From the NCBI GenBank assembly GCA_016795465.1, contig JAEUHK010000107.1, forward strand, positions 35,495 through 99,494: a stretch of DNA of 64,000 nucleotides, given 5' to 3'. This stretch comes from Verrucomicrobiaceae bacterium (lineage in GTDB: Bacteria > Verrucomicrobiota > Verrucomicrobiia > Verrucomicrobiales > Verrucomicrobiaceae). How positions within the stretch are numbered: position 1 is the first letter of the stretch; each line of letters starts with the position of its first letter. Below are positions 1 through 9,638 of this stretch, piece by piece. Under the pieces are notes generated by a model. That model had not been told where the DNA came from. It saw nothing but the letters and a program-made list of their open reading frames with translations, and ran no database searches. The position numbers were made by a program, and so were the translations under genes.

Positions 1-88
1 GGTGCCGAGCATCCCCACGAGGCTCAGAATCCGAAGCCTTTCTCCGTCGCCTGATTCCCTTTTCGCAGCCTCTTTCAGTAGAACTTTC

Positions 89-481
89 ATGAGCAAGCCC
101 ATCGCCAACTCCACCGGCCGCCGCAAGACCGCCATCGCCCGCGTTTTCATCCGCGAAGGCAGCGGCAGCATCACCGTCAACGGCCGCGACTTCGAGGAAT
201 ACTTCCCCGTCGTCACCCACCAGAATCAGGTGCTCTTCCCCCTCGCGCTGACGAACAGCCGCATGACCTATGATTTCACTGTGACCACCACTGGCGGTGG
301 TGTCACCGGCCAGGTCGGAGCCGTCCGTCTCGGTATCGCTCGCGCCCTGATCCGCGTGAACCCTGAAAACCGTGCCGCGCTCAAGGCAAACGGCCTGCTC
401 ACTCGTGACAGCCGTGCCAAGGAGCGTAAGAAGCCGGGCCGTCCGGGCGCCCGCAAGCGCTTCCAGTTCTCCAAGCGCTGA
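89..481 (+). CDS. rpsI: 30S ribosomal protein S9
   Basis: S9 of the small ribosomal subunit; its basic C-terminal tail reaches the P-site tRNA. The 130-residue product has the family's central glycine-rich segment (TTTGGGVTGQ) and the typical basic end closing with RFQFSKR. The frame is open further upstream, but the ATG at 89 gives the family's normal N-terminus (MSKPIANSTGRRKTAIARVF), so it is chosen. rplM (L13) normally precedes rpsI and would lie just left of the window. A strong hairpin follows, so the ribosomal transcript probably ends before argC. Identification is secure. Confidence 0.97.
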   Translation: MSKPIANSTGRRKTAIARVFIREGSGSITVNGRDFEEYFPVVTHQNQVLFPLALTNSRMTYDFTVTTTGGGVTGQVGAVRLGIARALIRVNPENRAALKANGLLTRDSRAKERKKPGRPGARKRFQFSKR

Positions 482-512
482 TCGCGCTGGATGTGCAACG
501 TGTGTTGTTTGC

Positions 513-538
513 AAAGCCCCGCGGAAACGCGGGGCTTT
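513..538 (+). terminator. Rho-independent terminator after rpsI
   Basis: A perfect 10-bp stem (AAAGCCCCGC / GCGGGGCTTT) with a 6-nt loop starts 32 bp after the rpsI stop and is followed by a T-rich stretch. It should separate the ribosomal operon from the arginine genes. Confidence 0.85.
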
Positions 539-615
539 GTCTTTCCCGTCTTGTTTCAAACCGTTTTTCAGGGTTGCGCCATCCATGCGTCATCCCATAA
601 TCCGCCCCCCGCAAT

Positions 616-1665
616 ATGTCCGCACCCGTCAAAGTCGCCGTCGTTGGAGCCAGTGGTTACTCAGGAGCCGAGCTTCTGCGTCTGCTGCTGCGCCATCCGA
701 ATGTGGAACTCGTGGCCGTCACCTCGCGCTCGCTGGCGGGGAAGGCGCTTTCGAAGGAGTTTCCGCGCTTTCGCGGTGTCGGCGTGGCGGATTCGCTCAC
801 GTTCACCGCTCCGGATGCCAACGCCTTAAAAGCCGCTGGTGCCGAGATCGCCTTCCTCGCCGTGCCGCATGGCGTGGCGTCGGAATATGCGAAACCCTTG
901 CTCGAACTCGGCCTGAAGGTCATCGACCTCAGTGCCGACTTCCGGCTGCGCAGTGCGGCGCTGTATGAGGAGTTCTACGGCCACGCGCATCCAGCGCCGG
1001 AGCTGCTCGACGAGGCCGTGTATGCGCTTCCCGAAGTGCGTGCGGAGCAAATCAAGACCGCGCGGCTCATCGCGTGCCCCGGTTGCTATCCCACGAGCAT
1101 CCTGCTGCCGCTAGTCCCACTGCTGAAGGCCGGATTGCTTGCCGATTCGCCTCTCGCGGTCGCCAGCATGAGTGGTGCGAGCGGTGCCGGACGCAAGGAA
1201 AGCATCCCGCTGCTCTTCTGCGAGGTGCAAAACAGCGTGCGCAGCTACTCCGTGCCGGTGCATCGCCACCTGAGCGAAATCGGTCAGGAACTTGCTTTGG
1301 CAGCAGGACGCGAAGTGAAGCTCTCCTTTGTCCCCCACCTCATGCCGACACACTCCGGCATCTGCACGACCACGTTTGCGCAACTCAAGCCCGGCGCGAC
1401 GATCGAACAAGTCGGCGCAGCTTTGCATGCTGCTTACGATGCGCAGCCTTTCGTGCGCCTTCTCGGCCCCAATCAGTCTCCCGACACCAAAAACGTCACA
1501 GGCACGAACTTCGTCGATATCGGCTGGGCCTGGGATGCCCGCGCCGGACAGCTCATTTTGATGAGCACCGAGGACAACATCGGCAAAGGCGCCTCCGGAC
1601 AGGCGGTGCAAAACATGAATCTCATCTGCGGTTTTGAACCGACCGCCGGACTTCTCAACATCTGA
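616..1665 (+). CDS. argC: N-acetyl-gamma-glutamyl-phosphate reductase
   Basis: Third step of arginine synthesis: NADPH-dependent reduction of N-acetylglutamyl phosphate to the semialdehyde. The 349-residue protein is full length. It opens with a Rossmann motif (VGASGYSGAELLRLL, residues about 10-24) and carries the catalytic cysteine in CPGCYPTS (Cys157). The conserved C-terminal KGASGQAVQNMN is present. It is the first gene of the arginine cluster, with argJ starting 5 bp downstream. No clear Shine-Dalgarno sequence precedes the ATG, which seems usual in this genome. Confidence 0.97.
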   Translation: MSAPVKVAVVGASGYSGAELLRLLLRHPNVELVAVTSRSLAGKALSKEFPRFRGVGVADSLTFTAPDANALKAAGAEIAFLAVPHGVASEYAKPLLELGLKVIDLSADFRLRSAALYEEFYGHAHPAPELLDEAVYALPEVRAEQIKTARLIACPGCYPTSILLPLVPLLKAGLLADSPLAVASMSGASGAGRKESIPLLFCEVQNSVRSYSVPVHRHLSEIGQELALAAGREVKLSFVPHLMPTHSGICTTTFAQLKPGATIEQVGAALHAAYDAQPFVRLLGPNQSPDTKNVTGTNFVDIGWAWDARAGQLILMSTEDNIGKGASGQAVQNMNLICGFEPTAGLLNI

Positions 1666-1670
1666 CCGCC

Positions 1671-2960
1671 ATGCCCTCCAAAGTCACCGAAGAGCGCGAA
1701 TGCCGCGTGCCGTTTAAAATCGTCGAAGGCGGTGTCACCGCCGCGAAAGGCTTCCGTGCCTCCGCCGTCACCTGCGGCATCAAAAACCCGGAAGCCACGC
1801 GTCTCGATCTCGCGCTCATCGTTTCCGACACGCCGACGGTCACGGATGCCGTTTTCACCACGAACAAGGTCCGCGCCGCCTGCGTCCGCGTTTGCCAGCA
1901 GCATATCAAAGACAGCGACACGCGTGCCATCATCGCCAACAGCGGCAATGCGAACGCCTGTACGGGTGTGCAGGGCATTCACGATGCCAAAGCCATGACC
2001 AAAGCCGTCGCCGAGGAGATCGGCGTGAAGATGCGCCAGGTGCTCGTGTGCTCCACTGGCATCATCGGCATGCCGCTGCCCATTGAGCGCATCCTTCCCA
2101 AGGTGCCGGATGCCGTGGCCAAACTCAGCGACAAAGGCAGCGAGGATGCCATGCGTGCCATCATGACCAGCGACACGCGGCCGAAGACCTTCGCGGTCGA
2201 AGTGCCCGTGGGCAAAAATGGCAGCTTCCGCATCGGCGGCATCTGCAAAGGCGCCGGCATGATCTGCCCCAACATGGCCACTATGCTCTGCTTCATCACC
2301 ACCGATGCCAAAGTGGCCAAGGACGAGATGAAGCGCAGCATGCGCTACGCGGTCGAGAAGAGCTTCAACTGCATCACCATCGACGGCGACACCTCCACGA
2401 ACGACACCGTCATCGTGATGAGCAACGGTCAGAGCAACGTGCCCACCATCAAGCGCAACACGCCTGAGGCCGAGCTCTTCCGCTGCGCTTTGCACAAAGT
2501 AATGCTCGAACTCGCCAAGATGATCGTGTGCGATGGCGAACGCGTGACGAAGTTCGTCGAGATCCGCGTGCGCAACGCCCGCACCCTCACCGATGCCCGC
2601 AAAGTGGCTGAAACGGTCGCGAAGAGCCTCCTCGTGAAGTGCAGCTTCCACGGCTGCGATCCAAACTGGGGCCGCATCATTCACGCCGTCGGCTACAGCG
2701 GCGCCCGCATCAAAGAGGAACTCATCGACATCTATTTCGGCGGCCTCATGGCCTGCAAAGGCGGCCTCGCCACCAAAACGCCTGTCACCGAGATGGAGAA
2801 GGTCGTGAAGGAACCCAAATTCACCGTCACCATCGACCTCAATAGCGGCACCAGCGGCTACACCGTTTACACCAGCGACCTCTCCGAGGAATACGTCGAT
2901 TTCAACAGCGCCGAGTACTCGGCCGCAATCCACGCGAAACGCCAAAAAGGACTGGCATGA
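1671..2960 (+). CDS. argJ: Bifunctional glutamate N-acetyltransferase / amino-acid N-acetyltransferase
   Basis: ArgJ moves the acetyl group from N-acetylornithine to glutamate, so the pathway can run as a cycle. The 429-residue precursor contains the self-cleavage site in CPNMATML, with the nucleophile Thr204 following the alanine; ArgJ proteins are cut there into two subunits. The C-terminal TSDLSEEYVDFNSAEY resembles that of other ArgJ proteins. The stop overlaps the argB start by 4 bp (ATGA), indicating translational coupling. Whether it also makes N-acetylglutamate from acetyl-CoA cannot be read from sequence. Confidence 0.96.
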   Translation: MPSKVTEERECRVPFKIVEGGVTAAKGFRASAVTCGIKNPEATRLDLALIVSDTPTVTDAVFTTNKVRAACVRVCQQHIKDSDTRAIIANSGNANACTGVQGIHDAKAMTKAVAEEIGVKMRQVLVCSTGIIGMPLPIERILPKVPDAVAKLSDKGSEDAMRAIMTSDTRPKTFAVEVPVGKNGSFRIGGICKGAGMICPNMATMLCFITTDAKVAKDEMKRSMRYAVEKSFNCITIDGDTSTNDTVIVMSNGQSNVPTIKRNTPEAELFRCALHKVMLELAKMIVCDGERVTKFVEIRVRNARTLTDARKVAETVAKSLLVKCSFHGCDPNWGRIIHAVGYSGARIKEELIDIYFGGLMACKGGLATKTPVTEMEKVVKEPKFTVTIDLNSGTSGYTVYTSDLSEEYVDFNSAEYSAAIHAKRQKGLA

Positions 2961-3805
2961 CCGACCAAATCCAAAAATCCGCCGTGCTGCTCGAAGCACT
3001 GCCTTACATGCAATCCTTCCGCGGTTGCACCTTCCTCATCAAAGTTGGCGGCAGCGCCATGGAGGACCCGGTGCAGGTCGATTCGTTCCTGCGCGATGTC
3101 GTTTTCCTCGAAGCTGTCGGCATCAATCCCGTCATCGTGCACGGTGGCGGCAAGGCGATCTCCAAAGCCATGATCGAATCCGGCCTGGAAGCCAAGTTCA
3201 TCAACGGCATGCGCGTCACGGATGACGAAACGATCAAAATCGTCGAGGAGACCCTCGCCCGCGTGATCAACCCGGAGATCGTGAACAAGATCAATGCCTT
3301 CGGTGGCAAAGCAGTCGGCATTCCCGGCACGGAAGTCTTCCTCGGCGAGAAAATGAAGGGCGACCTAGGTTGGGTCGGCGAAGTGAACGACTGCAAACTC
3401 GGCCTCATCCAGGCCGCCGTGGCCGGTGAGTTCGTCCCCGTCGTGTCACCCGTCGCTCGCGAGCTCGCCAGCGGCAAGACGCTCAACGTAAACGCCGACC
3501 TCGCCGCCTGCGCCCTCGCGAAACGCCTCAAAGCCAACAAGCTCATCTTCCTCAGCGATGTACGCGGCGTGATGCGCGATCCGAAAGACGACAGCACGCT
3601 CATCCCTAGCCTCGACGAGGCCAGCATCGCCAAACTGAAGGCCGAAAAGGTCATCAGCGGCGGCATGATCCCGAAGGTGGACAGCTCCCTCGACTCCCTC
3701 CGCGGCGGCGTCGGCAAAGTCCACCTCATCGACGGCCGTCTGCCACATGCGCTGATCCTCGAAATCTTCACCGATGGCGGCATCGGCACGGAGATTCATT
3801 TGTAG
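2957..3805 (+). CDS. argB: Acetylglutamate kinase
   Basis: Phosphorylates N-acetylglutamate using ATP, the usual feedback-controlled step of arginine synthesis. The 282-residue protein has the amino-acid kinase fold signatures: KVGGSAM near the N-terminus, VHGGGKAIS for substrate binding and the C-terminal GGMIPKV and DGRLPHALILEIFTDGGIGT. It overlaps argJ by 4 bp. The N-terminal extension before KVGGSAM is about 25 residues, as in arginine-inhibited hexameric enzymes, but inhibition is only inferred. Confidence 0.96.
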   Translation: MTDQIQKSAVLLEALPYMQSFRGCTFLIKVGGSAMEDPVQVDSFLRDVVFLEAVGINPVIVHGGGKAISKAMIESGLEAKFINGMRVTDDETIKIVEETLARVINPEIVNKINAFGGKAVGIPGTEVFLGEKMKGDLGWVGEVNDCKLGLIQAAVAGEFVPVVSPVARELASGKTLNVNADLAACALAKRLKANKLIFLSDVRGVMRDPKDDSTLIPSLDEASIAKLKAEKVISGGMIPKVDSSLDSLRGGVGKVHLIDGRLPHALILEIFTDGGIGTEIHL

Positions 3806-3844
3806 CCGCAATCTTCATCCATCACTCCACGACTCCATCCCTCC

Positions 3845-5086
3845 ATGTCCGCTCCTCACCCTGAAACCCAATGGCTCTCGCAATACGTGCTCGGCAACTA
3901 CGGCCGTTACGACGTGTGGCCCGTGCGTGGTGAGGGCGCGTATGTGTGGGATCGCGATGGGAAGAAGTATCTCGACTTCGCGGGCGGTGTGGCCGTCTGC
4001 CCGCTCGGGCATTGCCCGCCGCCGGTGGTGAAGGCGCTCACCGAGCAGGCGAGCACGCTCATCCATGTCTCGAACTGGTATTGCATCGACAAGCAGGCCG
4101 AACTGGCGCGTCTCATCGTCGAGGAATGCGTGCAAATTCCCGGCAAGTGCTTCTTCTGCAACAGCGGCGCGGAGGCGAACGAGGGCCTGATCAAATTCGC
4201 CCGCAAATACGGCCAGCAGACCGGCGGTCGCTACGAGATCATCACCTTCACCGGCAGCTTTCACGGCCGCACCTTCGGCGCGATGACCGCGACGGCGCAG
4301 GAAAAGATCCACGGCGGCTTTGGCCCGTTGCCGCCCGGATTCGTCTATGTGCCGTTCAATGATCTCGAAGCTCTCAAAGCCGCGATCACCGACAAAACGG
4401 TCGCCATTCTTGTCGAGCCTGTGCAGGGCGAGAGCGGCGTGAATGCCGTGACGGCCGAGTTTTTGCGTGGTGCGCAGGCTTTGTGCCGCGAAAAGGATCT
4501 GCTGCTGCTCTTGGACGAAGTTCAGGTCGGTTTTGGCCGTGCGGGCGAAATGGCTGGCTGGCGCAGCATCGTTCCCGGTGATGAAATTCAGCCGGATGGC
4601 ATCAGTTGGGCCAAAGCGATCGGCAGTGGCTTCCCGCTCGGCTCATTCTGGATCAACGACCGCCGCGAACCGGGCAAAGTGCTCGGCCCAGGCACACACG
4701 GCACTACGTATGGCGGATCGCCGCTCGCCTGCGCCGTCGGCATCGCCACGCTGCGCACGATCCTCGACGAAAAACTCTGCGACAACGCCAAGACCCGCGG
4801 TGCGGCCATTTCTGCCGCCGGACGCGCGTGGAATCACCCGCTCATCCAAGAAGTGCGCCAGCTCGGTCTCTTCATCGGCTGGGAACTCAACGCCGAGGCC
4901 TTCAAAGCCAAAGCCGGTGACAAACCCGCCTCCATCTTCCTCGCGCAAAAGCTCCTTGATGCCGGCATGATGGTCACGCCCGCCGGTCCGAACGTCGTCC
5001 GCTGGCTGTCCCCGCTGAACATCACCGAAGCGCATGCCAACGAAGGCCTCGCGATCTTCAAAAGCGTGCTCGACTCGCTCATCTGA
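3845..5086 (+). CDS. argD: Acetylornithine aminotransferase
   Basis: PLP enzyme converting N-acetylglutamate semialdehyde to N-acetylornithine; such enzymes may also serve lysine synthesis. The 413-residue protein has class-III aminotransferase motifs: FCNSGAEANEGLIKFARKY, the aspartate in LLLLDEVQVGFGR and the Schiff-base lysine in ISWAKAIGSG (Lys257). The spacer to argB is 39 bp and is a run of short pyrimidine-rich repeats (ccatcactcc, actccatcc). argF begins 12 bp downstream. Confidence 0.95.
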   Translation: MSAPHPETQWLSQYVLGNYGRYDVWPVRGEGAYVWDRDGKKYLDFAGGVAVCPLGHCPPPVVKALTEQASTLIHVSNWYCIDKQAELARLIVEECVQIPGKCFFCNSGAEANEGLIKFARKYGQQTGGRYEIITFTGSFHGRTFGAMTATAQEKIHGGFGPLPPGFVYVPFNDLEALKAAITDKTVAILVEPVQGESGVNAVTAEFLRGAQALCREKDLLLLLDEVQVGFGRAGEMAGWRSIVPGDEIQPDGISWAKAIGSGFPLGSFWINDRREPGKVLGPGTHGTTYGGSPLACAVGIATLRTILDEKLCDNAKTRGAAISAAGRAWNHPLIQEVRQLGLFIGWELNAEAFKAKAGDKPASIFLAQKLLDAGMMVTPAGPNVVRWLSPLNITEAHANEGLAIFKSVLDSLI

Positions 5087-5098
5087 ACCAAATTTGTC

Positions 5099-5998
5099 AT
5101 GAACCATCTCCTTTCCATCGAAGAACTCTCCAAGGAGCAGATCGAAAAGATCGTCGATCTCGCGTGCGTGCTGAAGAAGGACCGCTCTTCGTCGCCGCAG
5201 GTGCTTACCGGGCAGCAGTGGGCGCTCATCTTCACCAAGTCCTCCACGCGCACCCGCGTGAGCTTCGAGGTCGGCATTCGCGAACTGGGCGGGCAGGTCA
5301 TGTTCCTCTCCGGAGCTGACATCCAGCTCGGTCGTGGCGAGCCGATCAAGGACACCGCCCGCGTTTTGGGCCGCATGATTCACGGCGCGGTCATCCGCAC
5401 CTTCGCGCAGCAGGACGTGGTCGATTTCGCCAAACTCAGCGGCATCCCGACGATCAATGCGCTAACCGACGACGAGCATCCCTGCCAGATCCTCGCCGAT
5501 TTGCAGACCATCCAGGAGCGTCTCGGCGGCTGGGCGGGCAAACGTGTCTGCTTCCTCGGCGATGGCGATTGCAACGTCGCCCGCTCATGGATCTGGGCGT
5601 CGGCCCGACTCGGCTTCGAGCTCGTCATCGGCGCTCCAAAGGCTTTCCAGCCGCAGGAGAGCTTCATGCGCAACGTGCCCGCCGGAACCATCCGCGTCGT
5701 CGATGATCCCGCCGAGGCCGTGAAAGGCTGTGACGTGCTTTATACAGACGTGTGGGTCAGCATGGGCAAGGAAGCCGAAAGCGCCGACCGCATCGAGATT
5801 TTGAAGCCCTGGCAGATCAACGACGCGCTACTGAAGCACGCCAAACCGAACGCCATCGTCATGCACTGCCTCCCCGCCTACCGCGGCAAGGAAATCACCG
5901 ACGAAGTCATGGAAGCCAACGCCGACGTCATCTTCGACCAGGCCGAAAACCGTCTGCATGCGCAGAAAGCGGTAATCGTCGAGATCACGCGGAAGTGA
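5099..5998 (+). CDS. argF: Ornithine carbamoyltransferase
   Basis: Makes citrulline from ornithine and carbamoyl phosphate. The 299-residue protein shows the carbamoyl-phosphate loop STRTRVSFE, the DDEHPCQILADLQT segment and the ornithine-binding/catalytic HCLPAYRG (His256, Cys257). It ends the argCJBDF run. argG and argH are not in the window, so the last two steps must be encoded elsewhere. The end of the gene faces the kinase gene with only 13 bp between them and no obvious terminator. Confidence 0.96.
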   Translation: MNHLLSIEELSKEQIEKIVDLACVLKKDRSSSPQVLTGQQWALIFTKSSTRTRVSFEVGIRELGGQVMFLSGADIQLGRGEPIKDTARVLGRMIHGAVIRTFAQQDVVDFAKLSGIPTINALTDDEHPCQILADLQTIQERLGGWAGKRVCFLGDGDCNVARSWIWASARLGFELVIGAPKAFQPQESFMRNVPAGTIRVVDDPAEAVKGCDVLYTDVWVSMGKEAESADRIEILKPWQINDALLKHAKPNAIVMHCLPAYRGKEITDEVMEANADVIFDQAENRLHAQKAVIVEITRK

Positions 5999-6011
5999 GG
6001 CTTCACTCGAT

Positions 6012-8738
6012 CTACCGTGTGACCCGGCAGGTGGGCATATCTTTCTCGAAAGCTTGAGCGGCCTTCGCTGTGACGGCACTGTCGGTGACCATAAGGGAGG
6101 TGAGATTTTTCAGGACGCTGAGCTTGGCTAGTCCTTTGTCTGTCAGCTTGGTCCTGCTGAGATTGATCGAGACAAGTTGTGGCATGCTGGCGAGGATTGC
6201 GGCTGTCTCGTCGCCCAATGTCGCGAAGCTGGCGTCAAAATTAAGCAGCGATTTGTGGCCTGCTAAAGCGCTCATCGCCTTGTCCGAAAGCGTTGCACCA
6301 TTCACGCGCAGTGTGGTGAGTTTCTTCATCGAGCTGATTGCCTGCATGCCCTTTTCAGCAATGCCAGTGGATTGAAAATCCGCCAATGTCAGCGTGTCGA
6401 TGAACGGCATTCTCTCCAGGCCGGCACCTGTGAATTGAGGTGCATACTGGATGTGAAGCTCCTGTAGATCCCTGGCTTCGGCAAGATAAGTGAGGACCTC
6501 ATCGGTGATCTTGCCCGCACTCTCAAAGTTTACCATCTCCAGACGCTGATTGCCGCTCAGCCAAGTGTAGGCGTTGACTTTCAACCTGCTTTCCGGGATG
6601 CGTATCCAGACACGCCGCAGTTCACGCAGGCCGTTGAAAACCTGAAACTCGTCCTCATTCGGGTCTGGCCTGCCGCTATTGAGATGGTCAATCGTGAGTT
6701 CAATGAGGTCGTGCGGGTCCTCGGGGATGTCTTCGGGCTTGCGGATATCGATCCGGCTGCCCTCACGGACGGCGACCGCGAATCCACCATGAGTGACGAG
6801 ATACTCGGCGGCACGCCGCCAGGTGTTGCTATCGCCTGCGGGTGGCGCAGGTGCTTTGATTGCGGCTGGGCTTGGAATGACGGCCGTCGTGGCTGCGATG
6901 CTGGAGCCCGAACCGGGCTTTTGCCGGGACAGATCATCGCGCCATGCTTGGGCTGCCTGTGCTTGGGGAATCTGGCCTGCCTTGGTGAGAGCTGTGATAT
7001 GTTCGTCAAGAGACTTCAAATAGATGTCGTAGAGAGGTGTGGCCTTTTCATCACGGTTGGTGATGAGTTTGGCGAGAGCACTGCGATAAGTTTGACGGAG
7101 GTTTTTCAGGGATTCCGGCGTGTCGGCATCATCTTGATCGGGCATGCCTCGCTTTTGCTCCATGCGAGCCTTTTCAGCATCGAGAGCGGTGACTTCGCGA
7201 AGGCTGCCTTTAGCCTGTGCTGCAGCGCGGACTCTTGGGATGCCATTGGCGAGATAGCTGGCGTCCAGTTTTGCCAAACCATCGCGGTAGGGGACAAGTG
7301 CATCGGCTTCAAGCCGGGCCTTGAAGCTCTTGTCCAGTCTGGCGATGAGGGGATCAGGGTGGGCTTCAGGCACAGGAACTGCGACCGATGGCTCCATGGG
7401 GCGGGCGGGACTGCTGGTTGTAGGAGTTGATGCAACTGGAGGTGGTGGCTTGGGCACAGTTGCTGATGGTGTTGGTGGCGCGATGGCTTCGGCTTGCGGC
7501 GGCGCTGGCATCGTGGCCAATGGCGCAGCAGGCATCGGAGGCTCCGCTGCTGTGTTTGGCATGGGGACCGGTGTGGATGGCACCGCAGGCTCCGAGGATG
7601 GCAGAGGCTGCACCGCGGAAACGTCTGCCGTCGGTGCCGACGCGACGGTTGTCGGCTGCTTATTGCTCATCATCCACCACAACCCCGCAGCGAGGACAAA
7701 TGCGGCTGCGAGCCCGAGAATGGGTGCGTTGCTCGATTTTGCTTTTGCTGGAGGCGGTGACGGGCTTTTGGCGGCAGGCCTTTCAACCGGCGGTGATGCG
7801 GACTGGGCTGCTTCGGCCTCCTTTTGGGCTCGCGTGGCTTTTGCCGCCGCTTCCGCTGCTGCCTGCTGCTGCGCGATGATGACGGAACGCGGTAGCGCGA
7901 GGATCGTGTCGAGTTCTTGACGGATCTCCGCGGCGCTTTGAAAGCGTGCCTCGCGGTCCGTTTGCATTGCCTTGGCAATGATCGCGTCAAAGCGCGGATC
8001 GCTGCCCACCTTTTGCGCGGGCATCGACCACATGCCGCGCGGGATTTCGCCCGTGAGCATATTGTAAAGCATCACGCCGATGGCGTAGAGGTCTGCGCGG
8101 CCATCCAGCGGCACGCCTGGGATGAGCGCCTCCGGAGCCACGAAGTCGGGCGTGCCCATGGCCATGTTTGTCTTCGTGAGGCCGTTTTGATTCGGGTCAC
8201 TCTGCTTTGCCAGGCCGAAGTCCGCAACCTTCACCGCCCCCTCCAGGTTGATCAAAATGTTCGCCGGCTTGATGTCACGGTGGATCACGCCGCGATGGTG
8301 CGCATAGGCGAGTGCATCGCAAACGTGGGCGGTGATGCTCAGGGCATATTCCTCCGGCAGGCGGCCTTGGCTCAGGATCATCTGAGCCACGTCCGTGCCG
8401 TCGATGAACTCCATGACGATGTAAAGCAGGCCGGTCTGCGTCTCGCCGAAGTCGAACACGTTCACGATGCTCGGGTGGCTCATTTTCGCCATGGTGCGGG
8501 CCTCGTTTTTGAAGCGCTCGGCGAATTGCGCGTCCGCATCATCAATGAGATCACCCGGCAGCACCTTGATGGCCACAGCGCGGTCGAGTGAAGTCTGCAC
8601 GGCCTTGTAAACCGCCCCCATGCCACCACGGCCGAGCAGTTTCTCAAAACGATACTGCGGCAGCATGGCCTGCATGTCTTCGAGAGACGGCGGTTGCCAG
8701 CCAGAGGAGGGTTTGGAGCCTTGGGAGGTGGTGCTCAT
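6012..8738 (-). CDS. Membrane Ser/Thr protein kinase with C-terminal leucine-rich repeats
   Basis: A 908-residue PknB-type kinase. The N-terminal half has a glycine loop (LGRGGMGAVYKA), the ATP-binding Lys58 in VAIKVL, the catalytic loop HRDIKPANIL (Asp155) and DFG at 173-175, so it looks active. A charged Ala/Gln-rich stretch leads to one membrane segment at about 330-350 (ILGLAAAFVLAAGLWWMM), then a long Pro/Ala-rich linker. The C-terminal 250 residues contain degenerate leucine-rich repeats (for example LTDKGLAKLSVLKNLTSL). The likely topology is a cytoplasmic kinase with an external LRR sensor. It stands alone, convergent with argF; substrate and signal are unknown. Confidence 0.92.
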   Translation of the reverse strand: MSTTSQGSKPSSGWQPPSLEDMQAMLPQYRFEKLLGRGGMGAVYKAVQTSLDRAVAIKVLPGDLIDDADAQFAERFKNEARTMAKMSHPSIVNVFDFGETQTGLLYIVMEFIDGTDVAQMILSQGRLPEEYALSITAHVCDALAYAHHRGVIHRDIKPANILINLEGAVKVADFGLAKQSDPNQNGLTKTNMAMGTPDFVAPEALIPGVPLDGRADLYAIGVMLYNMLTGEIPRGMWSMPAQKVGSDPRFDAIIAKAMQTDREARFQSAAEIRQELDTILALPRSVIIAQQQAAAEAAAKATRAQKEAEAAQSASPPVERPAAKSPSPPPAKAKSSNAPILGLAAAFVLAAGLWWMMSNKQPTTVASAPTADVSAVQPLPSSEPAVPSTPVPMPNTAAEPPMPAAPLATMPAPPQAEAIAPPTPSATVPKPPPPVASTPTTSSPARPMEPSVAVPVPEAHPDPLIARLDKSFKARLEADALVPYRDGLAKLDASYLANGIPRVRAAAQAKGSLREVTALDAEKARMEQKRGMPDQDDADTPESLKNLRQTYRSALAKLITNRDEKATPLYDIYLKSLDEHITALTKAGQIPQAQAAQAWRDDLSRQKPGSGSSIAATTAVIPSPAAIKAPAPPAGDSNTWRRAAEYLVTHGGFAVAVREGSRIDIRKPEDIPEDPHDLIELTIDHLNSGRPDPNEDEFQVFNGLRELRRVWIRIPESRLKVNAYTWLSGNQRLEMVNFESAGKITDEVLTYLAEARDLQELHIQYAPQFTGAGLERMPFIDTLTLADFQSTGIAEKGMQAISSMKKLTTLRVNGATLSDKAMSALAGHKSLLNFDASFATLGDETAAILASMPQLVSINLSRTKLTDKGLAKLSVLKNLTSLMVTDSAVTAKAAQAFEKDMPTCRVTR

Positions 8739-8838
8739 GACGCGTCAGGAGTCAGGCTAGCGCAAGTCCGGGACCGCTGGCGATGATTTTTTCCGTGCCA
8801 GCGGGCCTTCATGGGGCATGCTCAGAGGGCAATGCCCC

Positions 8839-9588
8839 ATGACGAATGATTCCATCAATCCCTACGCCCCGCCGTTGTCCGCCACTTTGAGTTCCGGGCT
8901 GCAGCTTCCCGGTAATGGTGAGATCATGAGCCGGGCCTGGGAGCTTTATCGCCAGCATTTCGGTGTCATCGTCGTCACGCTCTGCTCGATCTGGGGGCCT
9001 TGCGAGGTGCTGAGCAGCTACATGGATGCCTTCGTATTCAGTGAGGATGACTTTCGCAGTTCGTTCAAGTTCGTCCAGTTCCTGGAGAACTTCTTTGGCA
9101 TCATCGCCACGGCAGGTGTCATCCATGTGGCGTTGCACGATGGGGCAGGCGGTGTGGCCGCCGCGCTTGGCTGCGGCATCAGGCGCTGGCCGAGCCTGTG
9201 GTGGGCACGATTCGTCTCCACGCTGTTATGCGTGCTTTCCTTCCTTTTGCTGGTGGTGCCCTTCTTCTATCTTTATCCCCGCTTGGTGCTCGTCGAGAGC
9301 GCTCTGGTGAGCGAAGGCCTCACCGGCATGAAGGCCATCAGGCGCAGCGAGCAACTGGTGCGCGGCCATTACTGGCAGGTGGTGCGGCTGCTACTCTGGC
9401 TCGGCCTTTTCCTGGCGATCCCGGTCGTTCTGGTGATCGGTCTGTCAACCTTTGAAGTGCTGCCTGATCATTGGCTGCTCGATGCCGTCACCAGCGTGAT
9501 CGTGGATGTGGCCACCGGGTATGGCACCGTATGCTTTTTTTGCCTCTATCAGGCTCTAGCCCGGTTGGAGGCCTCGCAGACGGTCTAA
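8839..9588 (+). CDS. Multi-pass membrane protein with NPYAPP N-terminus
   Basis: A 249-residue integral membrane protein of unknown function. It starts MTNDSINPYAPP; an 'NPYxPP' start is common in membrane proteins of planctomycetes and verrucomicrobia. Several hydrophobic segments follow (for example FVSTLLCVLSFLLLVVPFFYLY and LLLWLGLFLAIPVVLVIGL). The motif GMKAIRRSEQLVRGHYWQVVRLLL resembles the amphipathic repeat of the glycerophosphoryl-diester-phosphodiesterase membrane-domain/DUF975-like families, but this is a weak resemblance. An in-frame ATG at 8818 is an alternative start. Confidence 0.75.
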   Translation: MTNDSINPYAPPLSATLSSGLQLPGNGEIMSRAWELYRQHFGVIVVTLCSIWGPCEVLSSYMDAFVFSEDDFRSSFKFVQFLENFFGIIATAGVIHVALHDGAGGVAAALGCGIRRWPSLWWARFVSTLLCVLSFLLLVVPFFYLYPRLVLVESALVSEGLTGMKAIRRSEQLVRGHYWQVVRLLLWLGLFLAIPVVLVIGLSTFEVLPDHWLLDAVTSVIVDVATGYGTVCFFCLYQALARLEASQTV

Positions 9589-9638
9589 GTTCGATTTCGT
9601 CATTGATTCATCATTCGTCCTTCATCATTCGTCATTTC

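Noticed and set aside
1473..2999. 508-codon minus-strand open frame over argC/argJ
   Set aside because: Antisense shadow of two clear arginine genes.
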